Positions 51,525 through 60,598 of a stretch of DNA of 64,000 bases are shown here, piece by piece (position 1 is the first letter of the stretch; every line of letters begins with the position of its first letter). Source of the stretch: Belnapia arida (lineage in GTDB: Bacteria; Pseudomonadota; Alphaproteobacteria; Acetobacterales; Acetobacteraceae); contig NZ_JAETWB010000002.1 in the NCBI RefSeq assembly GCF_016773205.1, positions 186,001 through 250,000 on the forward strand, read 5' to 3'. Below the pieces are notes generated by a model. That model was given only the letters and a program-made list of their open reading frames with translations, had not been told where the DNA came from and searched no databases. The translations under genes were made by a program, and so were the position numbers.

Positions 51525-52447
51525 TCGTTCAGGCCCCGGCCGGAATAGGGATGGGTGGCGGCCCAGTGGCGGGCGATGTCGAGCCTCCGGGCGATCCAGA
51601 TATCCTTCTGCTGCATCATATGGTCGAGCACGCGTTGCAGGCCCATGGCGCGGGCGGGGTGGCCGATCAGGCGCTGGTGCAGGCCGACGGACATCATCTT
51701 CGGCCGGCCGGCGCGGCCTTCGGCGAGCAGCATGTCGAAGGCGTCGCGGATGTAGGAGAACCACTGGTCGCCGGTGCCCATCCAGCCGGCGTATTTCCCG
51801 TCGTTGTTGGTGAGCGAGTAGGGCACGACGAGGTGGCCCTGGCCCTCCACCGTCAACCAGAAGGGCAGTTCCTCGCCGTAGTAGTCGCTGTCATAGAGGA
51901 AGCCGCCATGCTCGATAACGAGGCGGCGGGTGTTCTCGCTCGGCCCGTAGCGGCAGTACCAGCCAGCAGGCTTCTCGCCGGTGGTGCGCTCGATGCTGGC
52001 GACGGCGCGGGCGATGTGCTCGCGCTCCTCCGCCTCCGACAGCTCGAAATGCTTCACCCAGCGCCAGCCATGGCTGCACACGTCGTAGCCGGCGGCACGG
52101 ATGGCCGCCGCCGCCTCGGGGTTCTGCTCGAGCGCGAGGGCGCAGCCGAAGATGGTGAGCGGCAGGCCGCGCTCCTGGAACAGCCGCGTCAGGCGCCAGA
52201 AGCCGACGCGGCTGCCATATTCGAACATGCCCTCGGCGGCGAGGTCGCGGCCCTTCGTCACCTGCCGCACACCGTAGGATTCGGTGAGGCCGTTCTCGGT
52301 ATAGCCGTCACCCAAGGCAATGGAGGGCTCGGAGCCTTCCTCGTAGTTGATGACGAAATTGACGGCGAGCTTCGCGCCGCCCGGCCATTGCGGGTCGGGC
52401 GGGTTGGCGCCGTAGCCGATGAAGTCGCGCCGCACCTCATAGGGCAT
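51521..52447 (-). CDS. puuE: Allantoinase PuuE (polysaccharide-deacetylase fold)
   Basis: 308 residues. The PuuE signature is complete: RRDFIGYGANPPDPQWPGGAKLAVNFVINYEEGSEPS, the E-y-G-S-R-v-G-f-w-R block, CSHGWRWVKHFELSEAEEREHIARAVASIERTTGEKPAGWYCRYGPSENTRRLV and DSDYYGEELPFW. It opens allantoin to allantoate without the metal chemistry of AllB-type enzymes. Coupled at both ends: one-base overlap with the ureidoglycolate lyase gene upstream and four-base overlap with the NHL gene downstream. Confidence 0.93.
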   Translation of the reverse strand: MPYEVRRDFIGYGANPPDPQWPGGAKLAVNFVINYEEGSEPSIALGDGYTENGLTESYGVRQVTKGRDLAAEGMFEYGSRVGFWRLTRLFQERGLPLTIFGCALALEQNPEAAAAIRAAGYDVCSHGWRWVKHFELSEAEEREHIARAVASIERTTGEKPAGWYCRYGPSENTRRLVIEHGGFLYDSDYYGEELPFWLTVEGQGHLVVPYSLTNNDGKYAGWMGTGDQWFSYIRDAFDMLLAEGRAGRPKMMSVGLHQRLIGHPARAMGLQRVLDHMMQQKDIWIARRLDIARHWAATHPYSGRGLNE

Positions 52448-52923
52448 CAGGGCAGTTCCACGGTGAATTCGGGGACCTCGGCGAATTCCTCGTCGCCCTT
52501 GCTGCCGTCGCGCCACATGGTGATGACGAAGCGGGCCGGCGCGTCGAGCACGGTGAAGGGGTGGTGCCAGACATTGGCGCCGAAGGTGACGCCCTGCATC
52601 GGCCCGGCGAGGAAGGCGCGGGCGCGGGCCATGTCGGGGCCGCCATCCTTCGCATGTGGCGCGACGATGACGAGCCAGCGGCCGGCCTGCTGGGGGATGA
52701 AGCTCTGCGAGGAAAATTCGTGCCGCTCCATGGTGGTGGAGCGCAGCGGCATCGTGGCCGGCTTGTCCTTCACCGTGAGCGAGATGCTGGGCCTGGCATG
52801 GGGGCGGTGATTGGCCAGCGCATCCTCGAAATAGGTGCGGCCCGCGATGTCCGGGCATTCGATCACCTCGCCGAAGGCCAGGAAGGCGGCGGAGGTCAGG
52901 GGTTCGGCCCGCAGGATCATCAT
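52447..52923 (-). CDS. allA: Ureidoglycolate lyase
   Basis: 158 residues. AllA family blocks: LTSAAFLAFGEVIECP, SISLTVKDKPATMPLRSTTMERHEFSSQSFIPQQAGRWLVIVAP and GVTFGANVWHHPFTVLDAPARFVITMWRDG, with the HH pair of the active site. It splits ureidoglycolate into glyoxylate and urea. The start may be 52923 or 52920; AGGTG favours the first. First gene of the minus-strand unit allA-puuE-NHL, divergent from ureD by 103 bases, so urea production and urea hydrolysis share a promoter region. An allantoicase gene is not in the window. Confidence 0.92.
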   Translation of the reverse strand: MMILRAEPLTSAAFLAFGEVIECPDIAGRTYFEDALANHRPHARPSISLTVKDKPATMPLRSTTMERHEFSSQSFIPQQAGRWLVIVAPHAKDGGPDMARARAFLAGPMQGVTFGANVWHHPFTVLDAPARFVITMWRDGSKGDEEFAEVPEFTVELP

Positions 52924-53026
52924 CGGCACCTGTGCTTGATCGCGCGCAGCATGTGCGCGCGGGGCGCGGAACGGAAGGGGGTTCCGGCGCTTGCGCCCGG
53001 GCGCGGCCATGCCATGCTCCGCCGCG

Positions 53027-53857
53027 ATGCCGCGCGACGCCCCTGCCCCGCCCTTCCGCCACCAGCGGGCCGATGGCGCCTTCGAGCTGGGCTTCGCCCC
53101 TTCCCCGCGCGGCACCGTGCTGCGGCACCTCTTCCAGCAGGCGCCGCTGCGGGTGCTCTTTCCCAACCCGGAGCCGGGCGAGCCGCCGACGGCCGCACTG
53201 CTGAACTGCGCCGGCGGGCTGGCGGGGGGCGATGCCCTGCGGCAGTCGGTGCGGCTGGAGCCGGGAGCGCGCGCTACGCTCTGCACCGCGGCGGCGGAGA
53301 AGCTCTATCGCAGCCTCGGGCCGGAGACGCGGATCGGCACGCATCTCTCGCTCGGCGCGGGGGCGGTGCTGGAATGGCTGCCGCAGGAGGCCATCCTCTT
53401 CGACGGGGCACGGATGGCGCGGCGGATGCAGGTGGACCTGGCCGAGGGGGCGCGGCTGCTGGCCGTCGAGATGCTGGTCTTCGGCCGCGCGGCGGCGGGG
53501 GAGCGGATGCGGACGGGCTCCGTCCTCGATTCCTGGCGGCTGCGGGGGCCGGGGGGGCTGCTTTGGGCCGATGCGCTCGCCTTCGACGACCCCGAGGCTG
53601 CGCTGGCCGCCCCATTCGGCTTCGGGGGGGCGGAGGCGATGGCCATGCTGCTGCTCGCCGCGCCCGAGGCGGAGGCGATGCGGGACCTGCTGCGCGAGGC
53701 CGGCGCCGCCGCCACGCTGCCGCGGCCTGGCCTGCTGCTGGCCCGCTGGCTCGGCGGCGCGAGCGCGGTGCGGCGGGCGGCGGGGGCGGCGATTGCGGCG
53801 GTGCGCGGTGCGGCGCTCGGCTTGCCGCCGCGGCTGCCTCGGCTGTGGACGACATGA
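53027..53857 (+). CDS. ureD: Urease accessory protein UreD
   Basis: 276 residues. Family blocks: RADGAFELGFAPSPRGTVLRHLFQQAPLRVLFPNPE, ALLNCAGGLAGGDALRQSVRLEPGARATLCTAAAEKLYRS, LGAGAVLEWLPQEAILFDGARMARRMQVDLAEGARLLAVEMLVFGRAAAGE. It chaperones apo-urease with UreF and UreG. In-frame ATGs at 53009 and 52991 are alternatives; 53027 was chosen because the protein proper starts there. First gene of the urease operon. Confidence 0.92.
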   Translation: MPRDAPAPPFRHQRADGAFELGFAPSPRGTVLRHLFQQAPLRVLFPNPEPGEPPTAALLNCAGGLAGGDALRQSVRLEPGARATLCTAAAEKLYRSLGPETRIGTHLSLGAGAVLEWLPQEAILFDGARMARRMQVDLAEGARLLAVEMLVFGRAAAGERMRTGSVLDSWRLRGPGGLLWADALAFDDPEAALAAPFGFGGAEAMAMLLLAAPEAEAMRDLLREAGAAATLPRPGLLLARWLGGASAVRRAAGAAIAAVRGAALGLPPRLPRLWTT

Positions 53858-53899
53858 GGCGGGCCGGGCCATGATCGCGCCGACCCGGATGAGGCCCGC

Positions 53900-54202
53900 A
53901 TGAACCTGACGCCGCGCGAGAAGGACAAGCTGCTGATCGCCATGGCCGCGCAGGTGGCGCGGCGCCGGCTGGAGCGGGGCGTGAAGCTCAACCACCCGGA
54001 GGCGGTGGCCCTCATCACCGATTATGTGGTGGAGGGCGCGCGGGACGGGCGCAGCGTCGCCGAGCTGATGCGCGATGGCGCCACGGTGCTGACGCGGGAC
54101 CAGGTGATGGAGGGCATCGCCGAGATGGTCCATGAGATCCAAGTGGAAGCGACCTTCCCGGACGGCACCAAGCTCGTCACCGTGCATGAGCCCATTCGAT
54201 GA
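53900..54202 (+). CDS. ureA: Urease subunit gamma
   Basis: 100 residues, the standard length: [57 protein letters not shown] and [30 protein letters not shown]. It assembles with UreB and UreC into the (abc)3 trimer. A 42-base gap separates it from ureD, and a 61-base palindromic gap follows it. Confidence 0.96.
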   Translation: MNLTPREKDKLLIAMAAQVARRRLERGVKLNHPEAVALITDYVVEGARDGRSVAELMRDGATVLTRDQVMEGIAEMVHEIQVEATFPDGTKLVTVHEPIR

Positions 54203-54257
54203 TATCCGGTCGCGGAGGACCGCAGCGCAGCGAGGACCGGAGCGTGAATCGGATGTC
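54203..54257. repeat. Palindromic element inside the urease operon (copy 2)
   Basis: The only sizeable gap in the urease structural genes. GATATCCGGT near its left end mirrors ATCGGATGTC at its right end, with inner GGTC/GACC pairings, so it folds as a long hairpin. Its right half (GGACCGGAGCGTGAATCGGA) resembles the end of the element at 26698-26741. It may be a dispersed repeat that inserted between ureA and ureB and now tunes expression. Confidence 0.55.
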
Positions 54258-54263
54258 CAGGCC

Positions 54264-54569
54264 ATGATCCCGGGCGAGCTGTTCCCCGCCGCGGGCGAGA
54301 TCGAGCTGAACGTCGGCGCCGAGAGCGTCGAGATCGAGGTCGGCAATGCGGGCGACCGGCCGATCCAGGTCGGCAGCCACTACCATTTCGCCGAGACCAA
54401 TCCGGCGCTGACCTTCGACCGGGCCCAGGCGCGCGGGCGGCGGCTCGACATCCCGGCCGGCACCGCGGTGCGGTTCGAGCCGGGGCAGAGCCGGACGGTG
54501 CGGCTGATCTCCTTCGGCGGCAAGCGGCTGGTGCATGGGTTCCGCGGCGAGACGGAGGGGCAGGTCTGA
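54264..54569 (+). CDS. ureB: Urease subunit beta
   Basis: 101 residues: [101 protein letters not shown] region shows every conserved block of the family ([24 protein letters not shown]). It ends with a one-base overlap (TGATG) into ureC. Confidence 0.95.
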   Translation: MIPGELFPAAGEIELNVGAESVEIEVGNAGDRPIQVGSHYHFAETNPALTFDRAQARGRRLDIPAGTAVRFEPGQSRTVRLISFGGKRLVHGFRGETEGQV

Positions 54570-56281
54570 TGCCGGCACGGCTTTCGCGCAGCGCCTATGC
54601 CGGGATGTATGGGCCGACGGTCGGCGACCGGCTCAGGCTCGCCGATACCGACCTCATCCTCGAGGTGGAGAAGGACTTCACCACCTATGGCGAGGAGGTA
54701 AAGTTCGGCGGCGGCAAGGTCATCCGCGACGGCATGGGGCAGAGCCAGGTGACGCGCGCCGGGGGCGCGATGGACACCGTCATCACCAATGCGCTGATCA
54801 TCGATCATTGGGGCATCGTGAAGGCCGATGTCGGGCTGAAGGACGGGCGGATCGCGGCCATCGGCAAGGCGGGCAACCCGGATACACAGGCGGGCGTAAC
54901 CATCGTCATCGGGCCTGGGACGGAGATCATCGCGGGCGAGGGGCGCATCCTCACCGCGGGCGGGTTGGATGTGCACATCCACTTCATCTGCCCGCAGCAG
55001 ATCGAGGAGGCGCTGGCCTCCGGCGTCACCACCATGGTCGGCGGCGGCACGGGGCCGGCGCATGGCACGCTCGCCACCACCGCGACGCCGGGGCCGTGGC
55101 ACATGGCGCGGATGCTGCAGGCCGCCGAAAGCTTCCCCGTCAATCTCGGCTTCCTTGGCAAAGGCAACGCCGCGCTGCCGGCGGGGCTGGAGGAGCAGGT
55201 GCGTGGCGGGGCCTGCGGGCTCAAGCTGCACGAGGACTGGGGGACGACGCCGAAGGCGATCGACACTTGCCTGGCGATCGCCGATGCCTTCGACATCCAG
55301 GTGGCGATCCATACCGACACGCTGAACGAAAGCGGCTTCGTCGAGAGCACCATCGGCGCCATCAAGGGCCGCACCATCCAGGCCTTCCATACCGAGGGCG
55401 CGGGCGGCGGGCATGCGCCGGACATCCTCCGCGTCGTGGGCGAGCCGAACTTCCTGCCGTCCTCCACCAATCCGACGATGCCCTATACGGTGAATACCGT
55501 GGACGAGCATCTCGACATGCTGATGGTCTGCCATCACCTCGATCCGCGCATCCCGGAGGATGTGGCCTTCGCCGAGAGCCGTATCCGGCGCGAGACCATC
55601 GCGGCGGAGGACATCCTGCACGACCTCGGCGCGATCTCGATGATGAGCAGCGACAGCCAGGCGATGGGGCGCGTCGGCGAGGTCATCATCCGCACCTGGC
55701 AGACGGCGCACAAGATGAAGCAGCAGCGCGGCAGGCTGCCGGGCGAGCAGGGCGAGAACGACAACCTGCGCATCCGGCGCTACATCGCCAAATACACCAT
55801 CAACCCGGCGATCGCGCAGGGCATCTCGGCGCATGTCGGCAGCGTGGAGGTGGGGAAGCTCGCCGATCTCGTGCTGTGGTCGCCGGCCTTCTTCGGGGTG
55901 AAGCCGGACATGGTGCTGAAATGCGGCTCCATCGCCATGGCGCCGATGGGCGACCCCAATGCCTCCATCCCGACGCCGCAGCCGGTGCATTACCGGCCGA
56001 TGTTCGCAAGCTTCGGCCGCGCGATGGTGGCGAGCGCCGTCACCTTCACCTCCGCCGCGGCGCTGGAGGATGGGATCGGGGCGCGGCTCGGGTTGCAGCG
56101 GGAGTTGCTGGCGGTGCGGAACACGCGGGGGGGCATCGGCAAGCGCGGCATGGTGCTGAACGACGCGCTGCCGAGGATCGAGGTCGATCCCGAGACCTAT
56201 GAGGTCCGAGCGGATGGCGAATTGCTCACCTGCGAGCCGGCGAAGGTGTTGCCCATGGCGCAGCGGTACTTCCTGTTCTGA
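54569..56281 (+). CDS. ureC: Urease subunit alpha (catalytic)
   Basis: 570 residues, full length. Nickel-site residues are present: [12 protein letters not shown] (two His), the carbamylated Lys in [12 protein letters not shown], His in IHTDTLNE and [13 protein letters not shown], and Asp in [13 protein letters not shown]. The mobile flap contains [29 protein letters not shown]. It hydrolyses urea to ammonia and carbamate in the cytoplasm. Coupled to ureB and ureE by TGATG overlaps. Confidence 0.97.
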   Translation: MPARLSRSAYAGMYGPTVGDRLRLADTDLILEVEKDFTTYGEEVKFGGGKVIRDGMGQSQVTRAGGAMDTVITNALIIDHWGIVKADVGLKDGRIAAIGKAGNPDTQAGVTIVIGPGTEIIAGEGRILTAGGLDVHIHFICPQQIEEALASGVTTMVGGGTGPAHGTLATTATPGPWHMARMLQAAESFPVNLGFLGKGNAALPAGLEEQVRGGACGLKLHEDWGTTPKAIDTCLAIADAFDIQVAIHTDTLNESGFVESTIGAIKGRTIQAFHTEGAGGGHAPDILRVVGEPNFLPSSTNPTMPYTVNTVDEHLDMLMVCHHLDPRIPEDVAFAESRIRRETIAAEDILHDLGAISMMSSDSQAMGRVGEVIIRTWQTAHKMKQQRGRLPGEQGENDNLRIRRYIAKYTINPAIAQGISAHVGSVEVGKLADLVLWSPAFFGVKPDMVLKCGSIAMAPMGDPNASIPTPQPVHYRPMFASFGRAMVASAVTFTSAAALEDGIGARLGLQRELLAVRNTRGGIGKRGMVLNDALPRIEVDPETYEVRADGELLTCEPAKVLPMAQRYFLF

Positions 56282-56790
56282 TGAGCGGCGATCTTCCCCG
56301 CGCCACCCAGGTACTGCCGGCCGGCGGATGGGTGGAGCGCACCGCGCGCCATGTGGTGACGCTCGACTTCGACGACCGCTTCCGCCGCCGCAGGCGCTAT
56401 GTCGCCGAGGATGGCTTCGCCTTCCTGCTCGACCTTGAGGAGGCCGTCGCGCTGCGCCAGGGCGACGGGCTGTTGCTGGAGGAGGGTGGCGTCATCCTCG
56501 TCCGCGCCGCGCCGGAGCCGCTGGTGGAGGTGCGGGCGGAGAGCGCGGGGCGGCTGATGCGGCTGGCCTGGCATCTCGGCAACCGGCATCTGCCGACGGA
56601 GATCCAGCCGGAGCGGCTGCTGATCCGCGACGACCATGTGATCGTCGCCATGCTGCGCGGCCTGGGCGCCGAACTGCGCAAGGTGGAGGAGCCCTTCAAC
56701 CCGGAGGGCGGCGCCTATGGCGAGCACAACCGGCAGCCGGGGCATCACCATCATCACCATGACGACCATGACCACGACCATCACCACTGA
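56281..56790 (+). CDS. ureE: Urease accessory protein UreE (nickel metallochaperone)
   Basis: 169 residues. An N-terminal peptide-binding domain and a C-terminal metal-binding domain (RLAWHLGNRHLPTEIQPERLLIRDDHVIVAMLRGLGAELRKVEEPFNPEGGAYGEH) are followed by a His/Asp-rich nickel-storage tail of about 15 residues: HHHHHHDDHDHDHHH. It delivers nickel to UreG. The tail is unusually rich, as in Klebsiella UreE. Confidence 0.93.
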   Translation: MSGDLPRATQVLPAGGWVERTARHVVTLDFDDRFRRRRRYVAEDGFAFLLDLEEAVALRQGDGLLLEEGGVILVRAAPEPLVEVRAESAGRLMRLAWHLGNRHLPTEIQPERLLIRDDHVIVAMLRGLGAELRKVEEPFNPEGGAYGEHNRQPGHHHHHHDDHDHDHHH

Positions 56791-56794
56791 AGAC

Positions 56795-57475
56795 ATGGGT
56801 ACTGGGGGCGCGGCGCTCTACAGGCTGCTGGCCTGGCTGTCGCCGGCCTATCCGGTGGGGGCCTATACCTACAGCCATGGGCTGGAGACGGCGGTGGAGG
56901 ATGGCGCGGTGCGCGACCGCGCGGCGCTCGTCGGCTATATCCGCACGGTGCTGCTGGCAGGCGCCGGGCGCGTGGACGGAGCACTGCTGGTCGCTGCCTG
57001 GCGCGCGGCGGGGGATGATGCCGCGCTGGACGAGGTGGTGGAGCTGGCGGCGGCCTGGCGGGGGTCGGCGGAGCTGGCACTGGAGAGCATGGCGCAGGGC
57101 ACGGCCTTCACCAGCGTGACGCAATCGGCCTGGCCGGAGCCGCGCTTCGCGGCGCTCGCCGCGCGGCATCCGCGGCGGCTGGCGCATCCGGTGGCCTTCG
57201 GGGCGGCGGCGGCGTTCCATGGGCTGCCGCTGCGGCCTTCGCTCGCCGGATGGCTGGCGGCGTTTGCGGCGAACCTCGTCTCCGCCGGGGTGCGGCTGGT
57301 GCCGCTCGGGCAGACGGATGGGCAGGTTGCGACCGCCGCCCTGCATCCTGTCGTCGAGGAGGCGGCGGATGCGGCGCTCGCCGCCGATCCCGATGCGCTG
57401 GGCACGGCGGCGCCGATGCTCGATCTTTTCTCCATGCGTCACGAGACGCAGTACACGAGGCTCTTCCGCTCATGA
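56795..57475 (+). CDS. ureF: Urease accessory protein UreF
   Basis: 226 residues from the ATG at 56795. [42 protein letters not shown] is the family opening; [27 protein letters not shown] and the C-terminal [18 protein letters not shown] also match. In-frame ATGs at 56759 and 56768 lie inside the ureE tail and would add a Thr-rich leader; some relatives carry such leaders, so the start is uncertain. It acts as the GTPase-regulating chaperone of the activation complex. Its stop overlaps ureG (ATGA). Confidence 0.92.
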   Translation: MGTGGAALYRLLAWLSPAYPVGAYTYSHGLETAVEDGAVRDRAALVGYIRTVLLAGAGRVDGALLVAAWRAAGDDAALDEVVELAAAWRGSAELALESMAQGTAFTSVTQSAWPEPRFAALAARHPRRLAHPVAFGAAAAFHGLPLRPSLAGWLAAFAANLVSAGVRLVPLGQTDGQVATAALHPVVEEAADAALAADPDALGTAAPMLDLFSMRHETQYTRLFRS

Positions 57476-58095
57476 GCAACGGACCGTTCAGGGTAGGCAT
57501 CGGCGGCCCCGTGGGCTCTGGCAAGACGGCGCTGACGGAGCGGCTCTGCCGGCATCTGCGCGGGACGCACGACATCGCCGTCATCACCAACGATATCTAC
57601 ACCAAGGAGGACGCAGAATTCCTGACGCGCGCGGGGGCGCTCGATCCCTCCCGCATCGCCGGCGTCGAGACCGGCGGCTGCCCGCATACCGCCATTCGCG
57701 AGGATGCCAGCATCAACCTCGCCGCGGTGCATGACATGGTGGAGCGCTTCCCCGGGCTCGAGGTGCTGTTCATCGAGAGCGGCGGCGACAACCTGGCCGC
57801 GACCTTCAGCCCGGAGCTGGCGGACGTGACGATCTACGTCATCGACGTCTCGGCCGGCGACAAGATCCCGCGCAAGGGCGGGCCCGGCATCACCCGCTCC
57901 GACATGCTGGTGATCAACAAGATCGACCTCGCGCCCCTGGTGGGCGCCGATCTCTCCGTCATGGACCGCGACGCGCGGCGGATGCGCGGGCAGCGGCCCT
58001 TCATCTTCACCAACCTCAAGGAAGATCTCGGCGTCGCCGAGATCGCCGACTTCATCCTCACCCAGGGCGGGATCGCCCCGCGAAAGGCTGCCTGA
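57472..58095 (+). CDS. ureG: Urease accessory protein UreG (GTPase)
   Basis: 207 residues. P-loop [11 protein letters not shown] near residue 10, metal-binding CPH in [61 protein letters not shown] and the NKID guanine motif in [10 protein letters not shown]. It powers nickel insertion into urease. It ends with a one-base overlap into the permease gene. Confidence 0.96.
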   Translation: MSNGPFRVGIGGPVGSGKTALTERLCRHLRGTHDIAVITNDIYTKEDAEFLTRAGALDPSRIAGVETGGCPHTAIREDASINLAAVHDMVERFPGLEVLFIESGGDNLAATFSPELADVTIYVIDVSAGDKIPRKGGPGITRSDMLVINKIDLAPLVGADLSVMDRDARRMRGQRPFIFTNLKEDLGVAEIADFILTQGGIAPRKAA

Positions 58096-58658
58096 TGCAC
58101 CCGATCATCCTCCTCGTCACCGTGCTGCTGCTGCCGGCCACCGCCTTCGCCCATCCGGGCACGGCACTGGACCATGGGCTGACGGTGGGCTTCCTCCACC
58201 CCTTCTCCGGCGCGGACCACCTGCTGGCCATGGTGATGGTCGGGCTTTGGGCCGGGCTGCTCGGCGGGCGGGCGCGCTGGGCACTGCCGGGGGGCTTCCT
58301 CGCCGGCATGGCGGGCGGGGCGCTGATGGGCTTCGCGGGACTGGCGCTGCCGGGGGTGGAGGCGGGCATCCTCGCCTCGGTCATCCTGCTCGGGGCGCTG
58401 GCAGGGCTGGCGCTGCGGCTGCCGCTGCCGCTCGGGATGGTGCTGGCGGCAGGCTTCGGGCTGCTGCATGGGCATGGGCATGCGCATGGGACCGAGATGC
58501 TGGCCGGGACGGCCTTCCTCGGCATGCTGGCGGGCACGGCGCTGCTGCACGGCGCCGGGCTGGCGCTGGCGAGCCCCGCCGCCCCCTGGGCGCGCCGGGC
58601 CGCGCAGGCGGCCGGCGGAGCGGCGGTGCTGGGCGGCGTGGTGCTGGCGCTGGTCTGA
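58095..58658 (+). CDS. ureJ: HupE/UreJ-family nickel permease-like protein
   Basis: 187 residues. A signal-like first helix ends in AFAHPG, and the family motif HPFSGADHLLAMVMVGLWAG (HxxxGxDH) is at about residues 35-55. Five to six hydrophobic segments follow, with a His-rich loop (LLHGHGHAHGTEML). HupE/UreJ proteins transport nickel. Coupled to ureG, completing the pathway from nickel uptake to active urease. Confidence 0.92.
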   Translation: MHPIILLVTVLLLPATAFAHPGTALDHGLTVGFLHPFSGADHLLAMVMVGLWAGLLGGRARWALPGGFLAGMAGGALMGFAGLALPGVEAGILASVILLGALAGLALRLPLPLGMVLAAGFGLLHGHGHAHGTEMLAGTAFLGMLAGTALLHGAGLALASPAAPWARRAAQAAGGAAVLGGVVLALV

Positions 58659-58719
58659 CGACGCCGCCAGCCTGCCGGCCCCTCGGCGTCCGCGCTCACA
58701 CGCGGCAGGCGACGCGCGG

Positions 58720-58885
58720 CAGGGTCCCGGCAGCGGCGGCAACGCCGCTGGTATCCGGCCGCACCTCGCACGCCCACGCTCCCGCCGCGCGATACAGGCC
58801 GGCGAAGATGGAAGAGGTTGGCGATCTGGGCGTGGGTGGAAAGGAAGCGCTGTGCCGGCCGAGGCGGCTTGAAGCGCTTCATCCC
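58720..58885 (-). mobile_element. IS6-family transposase C-terminal remnant
   Basis: Minus-strand frame: MKRFKPPRPAQRFLSTHAQIANLFHLRRP, matching the conserved IS6 C-terminus (MQRFKSARHAQRFLS-H--I-NLF---R). After a frameshift it continues LYRAAGAWACEVRP, matching YRAARARAFATWREV. Only about 55 residues survive, without the DDE core. Confidence 0.72.
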
Positions 58886-58914
58886 TGCCCGTTCCGGCGG
58901 TGGCCGCGGCGGCG

Positions 58915-59145
58915 CCACTCAGCCTCGGTCATCTCCGCCGGCCCCTCGGCGTCACGCCGCATTCCCATGGGCAGGGCCGCCGCATCGTGCGGTCGGGGGC
59001 GATGATGCGCGATACGCCGGAAATCCCGGCGCAGATCGCGGTCGCCTGCGGCGTCGCCGACCAGGCGCATCCCTCCCGCCTGTTCTGCTGCCAGCATGGG
59101 AGTAGCACGCCGGGCGCCGGGGAAAGGCAATCCGGGCGGCTTGAC
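58915..59145 (+). pseudogene. AraC-family regulator C-terminal remnant
   Basis: One plus-strand frame reads LGVTPHSHGQGRRIVRSGAMMRDTPEIPAQIAVACGVADQAHPSRLFCCQHGSSTPGAGERQ. This is the AraC second helix-turn-helix (LGMTPHQYVQARRIARARALL, IAEIALACGFADQSHFSRLFRRHFGVTPG). Several conserved positions are altered (CGF to CGV, SHF to AHP), and no effector domain or first HTH precedes it. A dead fragment. Confidence 0.72.
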
Positions 59146-59189
59146 AGCTTGGATGACGATCGTAATCTATTATACATAGCGGTCGTCAT
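59141..59189 (+). promoter_or_regulatory. Promoter with overlapping palindromic repressor site
   Basis: ATGACGATCG (59153-59162) and CGGTCGTCAT (59180-59189) are inverted repeats with 9 of 10 symmetric positions. They flank TATTATACAT (59168-59177), which includes a likely -10 (TATACA with TTGGAT 16 bases upstream; alternatively TTGACA at 59141 with TAATCT). This is the arrangement of a TetR-type operator over a promoter. It lies 38 bases before the SDR start. Confidence 0.65.
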
Positions 59190-59227
59190 GTAAGGGCCGC
59201 TGCCTCCAACCCCGTGGGGAGCCCCTT

Positions 59228-60025
59228 ATGACGCAGCCCACCGCCCTCATCACCGGCGCCTCCTCCGGCATCGGCGCGATCTACGCCGACCGCCTCGCCC
59301 GGCGCGGCCATGACCTCATCCTCGTGGCCCGCAGCGCCGAGGCGCTTGAGGCGCTGGCCGGCCGGCTGCGCCGGGAGGCCGGGTGCCAGGTGGAGGTCCT
59401 GCCCGCCGACCTGGCCGATCCCGGCGACCTCCGCCGCGTTGCCCGGCGCCTGGAGGAGGACCGCGGCATCGGCCTCCTGGTGAACAATGCCGGCATGGCG
59501 CTCGGCGGCCCGGTGCTCACCGCGGACCCCGACCGGCTGGAGGCGATGGTGCAGCTCAACGTGATCGCCGCCACGCGGCTGGCGCGGGCGGCGGTCGCGG
59601 GCTTCGCCGTGCGCGGCGACGGCACGCTCGTCAACATCTCCTCCGTGCTCGGCCTGGCGCCGGAGCGGTTCAACGCCGTCTATGCCGCGACCAAGGCCTA
59701 TGTGCTGGCGCTCAGCCAGGGGCTGCATGCCGAGTTGGCCGGGCGTGGCATCCGCGTCCAGGCCGTGCTGCCGGGCGCGACGCGCACCGCGCTCTGGGGC
59801 CGGGCGGGCGTCGATGTCGCCACCCTGCCGGCCGGGATGGTGATGGAGGCGGAGGAGATGGTGGATGCCGCCCTCGCCGGCCTCGACATGGGCGAGCTGG
59901 TGACGCTGCCCGCCCTGCCCGACATCGCCGCCTGGGAGCGGGCGGATGCCGCGCGCCTCGCCCTCGGCCCCGACCTCTCCCGCAGCCAGGCGGCGGCGCG
60001 CTACTGGCAGGAGGCTGCCGCGTGA
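59228..60025 (+). CDS. Short-chain dehydrogenase/reductase
   Basis: 265 residues. Cofactor motif ITGASSGIGAIYADRLARRGHDLILVAR, LVNNAGMAL, catalytic Ser in VNISSVLG and Tyr/Lys in YAATKAYVLALSQGLHAEL, then VQAVLPGATRTALW. The basic residues after the second strand suggest NADP(H). It resembles SDRs often controlled by an adjacent TetR repressor, and its promoter carries a TetR-like palindrome, but the regulator gene is not in the window. Confidence 0.88.
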   Translation: MTQPTALITGASSGIGAIYADRLARRGHDLILVARSAEALEALAGRLRREAGCQVEVLPADLADPGDLRRVARRLEEDRGIGLLVNNAGMALGGPVLTADPDRLEAMVQLNVIAATRLARAAVAGFAVRGDGTLVNISSVLGLAPERFNAVYAATKAYVLALSQGLHAELAGRGIRVQAVLPGATRTALWGRAGVDVATLPAGMVMEAEEMVDAALAGLDMGELVTLPALPDIAAWERADAARLALGPDLSRSQAAARYWQEAAA

Positions 60026-60598
60026 TGCCGCCGCGGCTGCCATGCCGGCGATAAGCCTTGCACGCTGCGGCTGCTGAAGGCCCCGATCCTGCGGGTGCTC
60101 TGCGGATGGCCTGTCCCAACATCCCGACCATGTTGGCCGAGGCCTCCATCGCGCTGATCGAAACCCGGTGGTTTCGCATCCCGGCACCGAGGCGCCGGCA
60201 TGGCGCTGGTCTTCCCGGCGGTGATGTTGATGCAGATGGTCTCCGGCGGCGCGTCGGGCGGCATCTCCTTGACCATCGCGCAGGCGCGCCCCTTGACCGG
60301 CTGCGTCATGTGCCGGGCGAGGTCGGCCAGTTCGACCGCCAGCGGGATTACCGTCCAGCGCGTGGCAGAGACGGCCCGTCCTCGGCGGCAGGGTAGAGGG
60401 CGGGCCGCTGGCGGCGACGCGATCCAGCAGCAGCGGTTCGCGGCTGGTGGCAAGGGGAGGCCGGGCGCCCCGGCCAGCGGCGCCTGCCGCTGGATGGCCG
60501 CGAGGGCGAGGCCGCGTAGGCGTGGCCTTCGCCGGCAGCCCTGGCGCCCCGCTGGCACCCCGATGGCGGCCCCGTGCCAGTTCCGATAGATGGGGCGT
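60026..60598. other. Stretch without a recognisable gene
   Basis: About 570 bases. On the minus strand short segments look protein-like (for example ELADLARHMTQPVKGRACAMVKEM followed by PPETICINITAGKTSAM, and ISAMEASANMVGMLGQAIRR in another frame), which suggests a frameshifted, decayed gene, but I do not recognise the family. Confidence 0.4.

Larger units (their letters stand above)
58659..59227. other. Remnant-bearing stretch between the urease operon and the SDR gene
   Basis: No intact gene. It holds an IS6-family C-terminal fragment (minus strand, 58720-58885), an AraC C-terminal fragment (plus strand, 58915-59145) and, at its right end, the promoter and palindrome of the SDR gene. Confidence 0.6.

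Noticed and set aside
52920-52940. Possible sigma-54 promoter before ureD (CGGCAC followed by TTGA)
   Set aside because: The spacing between the GG and GC elements is wrong by one base and the -12 GC is missing.
56745-56790. His-rich run resembling an artificial His tag
   Set aside because: It is mixed with Asp and in the expected place for the UreE nickel-binding tail.
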